A program made the position numbers and the translations under genes. The notes beneath the pieces were generated by a model. It did no database searches. It was given only the letters and a program-made list of their open reading frames with translations, and was not told the DNA's origin. From contig LGRX02034747.1 in NCBI GenBank assembly GCA_001247695.2, positions 1 to 29,277 on the forward strand: 29,277 bases of DNA. Direction: 5' to 3'. This DNA comes from Cymbomonas tetramitiformis (Eukaryota > Chlorophyta > Pyramimonadophyceae > Pyramimonadales > Pyramimonadaceae). Below, piece by piece: positions 10,383 to 19,318 of this stretch (positions are counted from its first letter, which is position 1; each line of letters begins with the position of its first letter).

Positions 10383-11399
10383 CACCTGCCGGGGGACTGG
10401 TGGTTGACAGCCACGTTATGGGGTGCTGACATCTCGTTGTGAACGGGGACGGCCACTGGAATGATTTGGATGATGGGATGTGGCTGTCCCTGTGGTACCC
10501 TTCTGACGGGTACTGCCTCTTTGAGGGCGTCGGGGATTCGTCTGCGGCTGGCTCTATTTATGTCCAGTGCCTTGGGGCTTTTTCACCTGCCGGGGGACTG
10601 GTGATCGATACCCACTTTATGGGGTACTGGCATCTCGTTGTGAACGGGGACGGCCACTGGAATGATTTGGATGATGGGATGTGGCTGTCCCTGTGGTACC
10701 CTTCTGATGGGTACTGCCTCTTTGAGTGCGTCGGGGATTCGTCTACGGCTCGCTTTTTGGGAGCGTCTTGGATTCGTCTGACGCTAGCTCCCTCTCCGTG
10801 TACAGTGCTCATGGTTATTACACATGCCGGGGGACTTGCGTTCTTTGACCTTGATATGAAGTACTGGCGGATCGCTGTGAACGGGGACGGCCGCCGGGTG
10901 GAAGTGGGTTTTGGGAGGCGGTTATCCCTGTGGTGCCATTCTGGCGGGCACTGCCTCTTGGAGAGCTCGGTAGATTCGTCTGTCGTGCTGCGAGGAGAGG
11001 CAGAAGGTGGTGATGTACAACTTCTGTGTTCTCCCTTGAATTTTGTGGGGAGCACTTAGGTGCCCGCATGTTTCCTTTTTTTGACATGGGGTGTCCATGC
11101 TGTGTGGTGTGACTGCATTCATGACATAACCATGGACCAACAGGTCCCATCCATCGACCGGGAGCCACTGGGGGGCATGCCAGCAGGGTCCGCTTACTCC
11201 GTTACCCAGAGACCAACAATTGTTGGGCGATGATCGGTCACATCGTATCATCCTTCCATGCTGCCTTGCATCTGGGTTGGGAATATGTATGAGTTTGTGG
11301 TATCTTGTCACGGCCCCGCCCTGCTCTTGATTTGCTTTTCACATCCACTGGGATGATGATGGGCTGGCTTTTGTTGGCCGATCTCATGCCGTTCAGTGT
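10383..11399 (+). mobile_element. Retroelement copy A, 5'-truncated, with target-site duplication
   Basis: Nearly identical, in reverse orientation, to 17602-18600 and 23792-24764. The 3' end is CCGTTCAGTGT at 11389-11399, the shared terminus of the family. The 13 bases GTGTGTGACCGTT at 10370-10382 are repeated at 11400-11412, immediately outside the element, giving a target-site duplication (the TG run allows up to 16). The 5' break is inside a 202-bp repeat unit, so the reverse transcriptase part is absent. The 206-residue frame at 10439-11059 runs through these repeat units and is not a gene, because the period changes frame from unit to unit. Confidence 0.85.
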
Positions 11400-11412
11400 G
11401 TGTGTGACCGTT

Positions 11413-12300
11413 AGGGTTTTACGATTAGTAACCGTCTGCACTGTAGCTCGGGACAGCCGAACCCTATGAGGACAGGCCTCCCATTAGACTCTTTAGTCCC
11501 CAACGCTTGGAATGATATTTGTTACTGGTCATGACCGTATGCTCGTCCAGTTCTGTATCCGCCGGTCGAGGTGGTGTGCTAAAATCTGCACTGTGACTTG
11601 TGTCACAAGCAGATTCCTTCGATGTGGGTTGGGTAACACTGTCACCTGTCGAACACTAAGCCACATGCACGGTAGCCGGGGGCGAATTGACTCCCCGAGA
11701 TAACTTAACGTTAAGTCACCTGCCGAACACTAAGCCCCAAACCCTGAGCGCCGAGCCATATAAGGGTTCGTGGTATTATTATCCATCGCATCTCATTCCG
11801 GAAGATACTGACACGTATATCTTCTGGCAGGAAATGTGTGATGGCGTTCGATCTGACTTCCTCGACCATAAGCGATGACTGCATACCAAGTTGTGGCTTG
11901 ACGCCCCGTGGTTCAAGAATGTGGCGAGACGTTGCCCCTCGTCCTTGACTCATTACAAAGGCAACGCAATGATGCTACGCCTGAACCACGTCCCGGAGCA
12001 AGATTTTCCACAAGGAATCCAACATCACATTTGCTTCTGCATTCAACGCCCTACACTACGTCTCTTTACAAAACTTGGCAGCGTCTGTGTCACGATTGCT
12101 CCATTGGGCTCATAGTGAGAGCGGCTCCGGCATCATCAAACAGAGCATGGCAAAATGGGGCCATAACGTTGATGTGGATCGTTGTTTTGGCTGCATAAGA
12201 TATGATAATAGATGAACTAGTGTGCGCGACTGCGTATATATGCCAAAACAGACAGCGAAATCGGGTAATCCCACAAACACCAACGAACGTAGTTTCAGGC
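11413..12300. other. Possible decayed coding region
   Basis: Three plus-strand stretches in different frames read like protein: 11687-11878 (ending SDFLDHKR and a stop), 11891-12115, and about 11993-12218 (ending WGHNVDVDRCFGCIRYDNR and a stop). None starts with a good ATG and no splice model joins them. A 20-base motif containing CGAACACTAAGCC occurs twice about 75 bp apart (11642 and 11717), and ACTTAACGTTAAGT is a perfect palindrome near 11703. I would treat this as an old mobile-element or gene relic, unidentified. Confidence 0.25.
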
Positions 12301-12305
12301 AAGGG

Positions 12306-12372
12306 TCGGTATCGATATCTTGAAATCTTGATATATCGGAAATATCGGAAATATCATATCTCTCGATATAGA
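12306..12372. repeat. TATCG-rich palindromic fragment
   Basis: Dense overlapping TATCGATA, GATATATCGG and CTCGATATAGA motifs. The composition is like that of the hAT-like MITE at 16726-16946, so this may be a decayed relative, but no ends or target duplication can be fixed. Confidence 0.3.
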
Positions 12373-12412
12373 TGTTTTTGAGGTATCATATCTTTGGCTA
12401 GCATTGTGGGTT

Positions 12413-13175
12413 TAATGTAGTATGCGCGTAGGCAAATCTCACGTATATGGTAGTATGCGCGTAGGCAAATGATTTTAATGTTGTATGCGCGTAGGCAAAT
12501 GAATTTAATGGTAATCTGCGGGTAGGTAAATGATTTTAATGGCCATCTGCTCGTAGGCAAATGCAAGTAATAGTGTGATGTCCGTAGACAGACCGTGAAC
12601 AAGCTGGATAGTGCAACGAGTGGTGTAGTGTTCGGTTTACAATAGTATGCCGAACACAATACAAGTTTGCACATCAACTCTTCGGTGTCTTAGGAATATC
12701 ATGTTTCTTGCGCACGCAGGATCCGTTCATATTTTAGGCGTTTGGACGCGGCGCGTTAGAGGGGGTGATTGGACATGCGTCGAGTCAGCGGTTTGACGCA
12801 TGCCTAGCAGGGAAGCACAATAAACAACATGAGCACATATTGCATAATTATGCATATTAGAAACATCATGAGCATCTGACGGTGTACTGTCACCTCTCGC
12901 GGAAACACGGATGGCAACCGCGTCCACGTTTCCACGTGCAAATTTCCATTGTGTTCGGCATACAATTGTATACCGAACACTGCACCACTCGTTGCACTAT
13001 CCAGCTTGTTCACGGTCTGTCTACGGATATCACACTATTAATTACATTTGCCTACGGGTAGATGACCATTAAAAGCATTTACCTACCCGCATACTACCAT
13101 TTAAAACATTTGCCTACGCGCGCGCACTACTTTAAAATCGTTTGCCTACGCGCATACTATCATATATGGCATTTG
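12413..13175. mobile_element. Foldback-type element with repeat-built inverted arms
   Basis: The left arm (about 12434-12660) is the reverse complement, with scattered differences, of the right arm (about 12948-13175). Each arm is about 228 bp and they are separated by about 290 bp. The outer half of each arm is made of about four or five units, roughly 30 bp apart, carrying the motif TATGCGCGTAGGCAAAT or close variants; one extra unit lies outside the left arm from 12413. Long arms built of short tandem units are the hallmark of Foldback elements. The interior has no supported ORF and contains the palindrome TGCATAATTATGCA (12841-12854). No target duplication could be fixed. Confidence 0.75.
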
Positions 13176-13459
13176 TGTTGGATGTGACACACCGTGTGTC
13201 ACTTCTTGTTATCTGTACTAGTACTCGGTACAGTACGGGTGTCACAGGCTTAGGGTTTACGGCATAAAGCCGAGACTATCGTATGTTTATTCACACTTAT
13301 GCAAACGCCGAAAGTGAAAGCATTCTGACTGTAACCCAATATATATCCGTAGTTATATATCTCACAGGTTATGGTGCGCCAGGCACCTTCCACTACTTTT
13401 GGTAGCATGATTGGCTAAACGCCTCCGCTTGGTGGGGCGTTGTCAGGGATATGATCGAT
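13176..13459. other. Hairpin-rich segment after the foldback element
   Basis: It opens TGTTGGATGTGACACA and holds a TGACACA/TGTGTCA hairpin, then GGTGC-GCCAG-GCACC at 13373-13387 and an ACGCC/GGCGT pair at about 13420-13440. No gene. It resembles one LTR in having TG...CA-like ends (13176 to about 13366), but no second copy is present in the window. Confidence 0.3.
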
Positions 13460-13566
13460 GACATATGTGTCATACATGCCATACGTGTCATACCTGTCAT
13501 ACATGGCATACCATGTCATGTCATGTCATGTCATGTGATGTGATGTCATGTCATGTCATGGCATAT
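13460..13566. repeat. CATGT/GTCAT microsatellite
   Basis: Short units TCATACATGCCATACGTG grade into a run of five-base ATGTC units with occasional GTGAT variants. The Cys/His- and Met/Ser-repeat peptide of the frame at 13465-13746 derives from this run and is not a protein. Confidence 0.8.
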
Positions 13567-13831
13567 GTTATAATGACATACAATCGTCGAGTATTGTCAG
13601 TACGGTCGACTATATCTGATCGGACTATCCACTACAGTCATAATATCTGTCATCCACTCACCATGAGTGACATCTGTCATCGAGAGGCCGAGTACGGCAT
13701 CTCGATGGCGAAGCAAGACAAGTTCTTGAAGAACAAACTGTTCTGAGAGGACGCGTCTTCGCTTCAAGCATGAACTGAACAACATGCGAGTATCAACAGG
13801 CTAATTCGACCAGCCGATACTGTTAGTTCAC

Positions 13832-13936
13832 CCAATGCCCTCGGGTTCACAACCCGATGGTGGTAACGCTTATGAAGCGTGAGGGCATTGGTATATGAGG
13901 AGCATTGCGCTCAAGCAGATACTTCTGGACACCAGA
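13832..13936. other. Predicted three-way-junction structure plus two hairpins
   Basis: CCAATGCCCTC at 13832-13842 pairs perfectly with GAGGGCATTGG at 13881-13891. The interior holds two perfect hairpins: CGGGTT-CAC-AACCCG (13842-13856) and ACGCTT-ATG-AAGCGT (13866-13880). The first can also be drawn as a 5-bp stem with a 7-base loop (TCGGG-TTCACAA-CCCGA), like a tRNA T-arm. Two further hairpins follow directly: GAGC/GCTC (13900-13912) and TCTGG/CCAGA (13924-13936). No complete tRNA cloverleaf or coding frame covers it. The structure is predicted by eye only; function unknown. Confidence 0.5.
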
Positions 13937-16717
13937 GACTGCACTCATACCCCACCAAATATTGTTGCGCGTTGCTACAGTTCAATAGCAGCCGCATAGT
14001 CTGAAAGGTTGCATATCAACCTTGACAGTGGTTATTCTCCGTCCACGCGACGAACGAGGACATAAGAGTGTGTGCAGTAGTAGATATATTGTATATAGAT
14101 TGTATATTGTGTGTGTGATAGGTATCGCGCATACATACACATACCGGCGACAGAGTTCGCACACATATATCGAATATCTACAAGCGAATATCAGCATTCG
14201 CTGCAACATCGTCAGCGAACGGAGTGCGCGAGAAATCATCATCGCGAACGTATTCGCAACTGATATCATTCGCAGTAACATCGTCAGCAAATAATCAGCG
14301 ACAAGGTGTGCGCACTGCGTACGGATCGCACATATATGATGTCAACATTTCGCAGGGTTGGTACGATATGCGACATACGGACGCGCGAACAAAAAATCAT
14401 CATCAGTATGTATGATTCGTATCAACTGCGGCAGAACGCACGGAGTTTCGTTATACGCGCGATGGCATTCATACCATGCGACATACACCGGCGATAGCGA
14501 TGTTAGCTATCCGCACTAATCGTTCAGTGCATCGCATGCATATGATTCGTTATTTGCAGATGATTTACACGAATCGCTCATCGACGCGCACGTACAATGA
14601 TTTAGCTCGTCAGGCGATGCGCACCTGCTATGATTTCATCTTGTGCAGGGGACGCGCGATAGAGGGCGCATGATCCATGATGCATCTACATGCAGCGCGT
14701 CATACAGTATGTGTTGCGCGCGCACATAGCATGCAATTATGATGTCCGTTCAATACTTGCAGTTGTACTTACAATATTTGCAGTCGGACGTACAATTTAA
14801 CATCAGATGAACATTGATGCTGCGCAGTCATATGTGTATTATACCGATCAGCAGTATACACACATATGCTGTACAAAAATAGTGTGCACTGTCATCATCA
14901 TTTCACACACTTAATATGGTATACACCATGCAGCACAATTCCACTATTATACATGCTGACAGTGAGTGATAAGTTAATACACTTATACCACTAACCACAA
15001 GTCATCATTATTATCACACACTACAGCTCGCCAGTATACTGTAACTTGTGCACCATTCATACTGTTATAATAATCAGTCTGGTCACAAATGCTTGGCATA
15101 CATGCACACATATGCATATCCAACTTGATCACGATAACAGTTGGCATACATATGCATATATTAACTCCTATGCTGGCATGACATTAAATACTTCCACAAC
15201 ATGTATGCCTAGGTTTCAACTTTTGAAATATGTATATCCAGACAAATGTGCATGTGGTGGGAACCCAATTATTCCTGACATCGTTAGGCACAATGTAAGC
15301 TATCGAATTCCCTGCGTAGGGGTGTCTAAGGGGTCAAAACCGCGGTTATTGGGGGGTAAATCGACATTAATCTTACTGCGTAAACGGAGTAAAAGCCAGT
15401 ATAGGAGTTAACAGTGTATCATGGAAGTATTACAAGTTTAAAAAGTAAGGACTTATCTTGAAATCACCATGTAGTTCTGTTGATCGATTTGGTGATTGTT
15501 TGTCCGCGCCTAACCGACCATAGGTTTGTACCCTATGGAACCGGGGGTTGATCAAGCATTACAACTATGCTACACTGTAAATATGCACATCTTACACACA
15601 TATTAGATGATGCATCAATATACCATATAGCATACCTGCTGTGCAAGTATAGGCTATAAATGAATCCACTTGGTATAAGGTGCCAATCTTGATCATAAAG
15701 ACAGTAATTAGCTCAGTTATTCCTAACGTAGAATTTGGGATGGATAACTGTTCTACTGTTGATCAAAGATCGATGGAATACTCACCGGAGCCATTTGTGA
15801 AATATATCAATCAACTCGTCATTCATCATGATGAGATATGCAGGATTACAACTTACTAACCAAATTGAGATGCATCATACTAGCCACATGCTGTCCAGTG
15901 GTATGCAGATTATCTTGTATGATAAATCACTATCAATTTGCTTAAGTGTACTAAATCATCAAGTACCCGCACAATGCACAATCACTGACACTATATTGAC
16001 ATTCACTGACTCAGTAAGTGAAATGATCAACTATAATATCAACCACGTGTATGATAATGTAGATACCATCCAACAAACACATGTGCGTGTTGGATGTAAG
16101 TGATGGCGATAGTTATGGTAAACAGGATAAAACCACATGTAGTAGGGCTGGATGGAGAATATATCCAGACCCGAAGGCAGTATACAGTGTTCATAATGCA
16201 GATGGTAACTGCTGAACATTGTCCATACCTTTACTATCGTTGGAGCAACACCAACTTCTACATCGCATTCTGACAATTGATACAGTTCTGATCAGTTCAA
16301 ATGCATGTAACTCTCTCAGATCGACAGCTGATAGAGGTTATTACAGACACTGCTCTGATTCATTAATCGAGCTTTGTTCTGATTTACTTGGCATCTGAAG
16401 ATATCACTTTGATACTCTTTCAGTGCACCGCCATATGCCCAAGTAGATGATAGGTTACTGACAAGTTGTCACTCAAGTGACTGCACTTAACTGTTGACAC
16501 ACCTATATATTCACATTAGGGTTTGGTCTATTTATCATGGGTTTCAATCAGCAAAACCCAATGTACCAAATATTGACCATACATATATCTTCACAAACCA
16601 ACCTGAAAAATGTCAAATTCCATTTCATGTATTCAGGTGAGATATATTACAGAGGTGTAACAGCTGTATACATTGTAGTATACACCTAGTGCTCACACAC
16701 ACACACTGAGTTATAAG
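13937..16717. other. Gene-free AT-rich interval
   Basis: Many short frames with no start, domain or splice support. Visible substructure is limited: AACATCGTCAGC occurs twice 71 bp apart (14207 and 14278) among many ATTCGCA/GCGAAC motifs, a 22-bp imperfect tandem of TTGCAGT...CGTACAAT-like units lies near 14754-14798, and CATATGCATAT motifs recur at 15100-15160. I see no gene. Confidence 0.5.
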
Positions 16718-16725
16718 TCAAAAAG

Positions 16726-16946
16726 CAGGGCTCTATATCGGTTTGGTTTTTCGGTATCGATAAAATCCGATATCCGAAAAACGGTATCGATAATCGGCAC
16801 AATCGATAAATAATCGATTACTTGGACATTTATATGTAATTTGTTATAAACTAAATATGGAACATCAAAACCTGCACAATCGATAGTTAGACATTGCAAT
16901 CCGAACCGATAGTATCGGTTATCGGAAATCTCGATATAGAGCCTTG
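16726..16946. mobile_element. hAT-like MITE, 221 bp, with 8-bp target duplication
   Basis: The left end CAGGGCTCTATATCG and the reverse complement of the right end, CAAGGCTCTATATCG, differ at one of 15 positions. The octamer TCAAAAAG flanks the element directly on both sides (16718-16725 and 16947-16954). Terminal repeats beginning CAGGG and an 8-bp target duplication are the known marks of the hAT superfamily. The interior is palindromic, rich in TATCGATA and GATAATCG, with no coding capacity, so it is non-autonomous. Confidence 0.85.
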
Positions 16947-16954
16947 TCAAAAAG

Positions 16955-17601
16955 TGGTGAAAATGGGTAAAAATCTCACACGTAAGATTACAAAATGAAA
17001 ATTCGGGTCCAATTTCTTTTGCTGATCCAATTTTTTACCTATCAACAATATATGCAAAAATTTGTGAGCACTTGTAACACCCTAAAAATCACGTGCAAAA
17101 ACTAGGGGGTGTAACGTACTTCTCGAGTATCACGTGATAAACAGTGACATGCTGAATGCAGTTTTGCTTAATTCCTTCAGGAAATGTTCATACTGCTTAA
17201 ATTTGATATAATTAGGTGTTACTGATACCATGTAACACCCTAAGGTCAATGTAGGTGATGAGGGTCACAGTAACCCGAAACACCCTAACATGCCATTAAA
17301 TATTGGTGAACCACACTATATTTGACATTTTGGTCATGCTGAAATCAGCACATTCATGACCAATATATCGGGCAACAACCCATCAATAACTGTAGGGCAA
17401 CAACCCAATAATTGTACAGTTGCTTCCTATGAGAATTGCATGCTGCTTAATGAGGTAATAGACACTTGACAACTGCCTATGGAATTTACACTTCCTTGAG
17501 GGGGGAAGAAGGTGGAACCATATATATATATTACCGACCTCATTATATCAAAGTACAAATATAATACATGTACAATATATAGATATATATATATATCACG
17601 C
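16955..17601. other. AT-rich interval with GTAACACC inverted motifs
   Basis: TGTAACACCCTAA occurs at about 17074 and 17231. Inverted forms lie between: GGGGTGTAAC near 17107 and TTAGGTGTTAC at about 17211-17221. The last pair makes a stem with a nine-base loop. Some plant Ty3/gypsy LTRs start TGTAACACC, but no paired LTR is present. An AT microsatellite precedes the 3' end of retroelement copy B. Confidence 0.35.
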
Positions 17602-18214
17602 ACACTGAACGGCATGAGATCGGCCAACAAAAACCAGCCCATCATCATCCCGGTGGATGTGAAAAGCAAATCAAGAGCAGGGCGGGGCCGTGACAAGATA
17701 CCACAAACGCATACATATTCCCAACCCAGATGCAAGGCAGCATGGAAGGATGATACGATGTGACCGATCATCGCCCAACAATTGTTGGTCTCTGGGTAAC
17801 GGAGTAAGCGGACCCTGCTGGCACGCCCCCCAGTGGCTCCCGGTCGATGGATGGGACCTGTTGGTCCATGGTTATGTCATGAATGCAGTCACACCACACA
17901 GCATGGACACCCCATGTCAAAAAAGGAAACATGCGGGCACCTAAGTGCTCCCCACAAAATTCAAGGGAGAACACAGAAGTTGTACATCACCACCTTCTGC
18001 CTCTCCTCGCAGCACGACAGACGAATCTACCGAGCTCTCCAAGAGGCAGTGCCCGCCAGAATGGCACCACAGGGATAACCGCCTCCCAAACCCCACTTCC
18101 ACCCGGCGGCCGTCCCCGTTCACAGCGATCCGCCAGTACTTCATATCAAGGTCAAAGAACGCAAGTCCCCCGGCATGTGTAATAACCATGAGCACTGTAC
18201 ACGGAGAGGGAGCT

Positions 18215-19195
18215 AGCGTCAGACGAATCCAAGACACTCCCAAAAAGCGAGCCGTAGACGAATCCCCGACGCACTCAAAGAGGCAGTACCCGTCAGAAGG
18301 GTACCACGGGGACAGCCACATCCCATCATCCAAATCATTCCAATGGCCGTCCCCGTTCACAACGAGATGCCAGTACCCCATAAAGTGGGTGTCGATCACC
18401 AGTCCCCCGGCAGGTGAAAAAGCCCCAAGGCACTGGACATAAATAGAGCCAGCCGCAGACGAATCCCCGACGCCCTCAAAGAGGCAGTACCCGTCAGAAG
18501 GGTACCACAGGGACAGCCACAATCCCATCATCCAAATCATTCCAGCGGCCGTCCCCGTTAACAACGAGATGTCAGCACCCCACAACGTGGCTGTCAACCA
18601 CCAGTCCCCCGGCAGGTGAAAAAGCCTCAAGGCACTGGACATAAATAGAGCCAGCCGCAGACGAATCCCCGACGCCCTCAAAGAGGCAGTACCCGTCAGA
18701 AGGGTACCACAGGGACAGCCACATCCCATCATCCAAATCATTCCGGTGGCCGTCCCCGTTAACAACGAGATGCCAATACCCCATAAAGTGGGTGTCGCTC
18801 CCCAGTCCCCCGGCAGGTGAAAAAGCCCCAAGGCACTGGACATAAATAGAGCCAGCCGCAGACGAATCCCCGACGCCCTCAAAGAGGCAGTACCCGTCAG
18901 ATGGGTACCACAGGGACAACCACAATCCCATCATCCAAATCATTCCAGTGGCCGTCCCCGTTAACAACGAGATGTCAGCACCCCATAACGTGGCTGTCAA
19001 CCACCAGTGCCCCGGCAGATGAAAAAGCCCCAAGGCACTAGACATAAATAGAGCCAGCCGCAGGCGAATCCCCGACGCCCTCAAAGAGGCAGTACCCGTC
19101 AGAAGGGTACCACAGGGACAGCCACATCCCATCATCCAAAGCACCCAAGTGGCCGTCCCCGTTAACAGCGAGATGCCACAACCCTATGGCGAGAC
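18215..19195 (-). repeat. 202-bp tandem array in the retroelement 3' region
   Basis: The anchor CTCAAAGAGGCAGTACCCGT recurs at 18273, 18475, 18677, 18878 and 19080, spacings of 202, 202, 201 and 202. More diverged units lie at 17960-18210. Because 202 is not a multiple of three, successive units are read in different frames, and the long minus-strand frames (17941-18882, 18572-19144) simply run through stop-poor repeats. Copies A and C carry about two regular units each, so unit number varies between copies. Confidence 0.9.
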
Positions 19196-19318
19196 GTACT
19201 CCCGGTCAGCTATGATGGCCCGAACTCCCACCCATTCGGACCCGGCACAATGACACCGTCACGTAAGTCCCCCAGCTTACGCCTGACGCGCGAGATCCAG
19301 CAACCCGGACCTCGTCTA

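Noticed and set aside
10439..11059. 206-residue ORF (and the 313-, 244- and 230-residue ORFs at 17941-18882, 24136-24870 and 24324-25016) as a repeat protein
   Set aside because: They run through retroelement 3' repeats with a 202-bp period, which changes reading frame each unit; some also cross the insertion border.
11409..11418. Telomeric repeat (GTTAGGGTTTT)
   Set aside because: A single occurrence next to the target duplication of copy A; no array.
13176..13366. LTR of an LTR retrotransposon
   Set aside because: It has TG...CA-like ends, but there is no second LTR, no recognisable primer-binding site and no polyprotein nearby.
13832..13891. tRNA gene
   Set aside because: One hairpin resembles a T-arm, but acceptor, D and anticodon arms cannot be drawn in either orientation.
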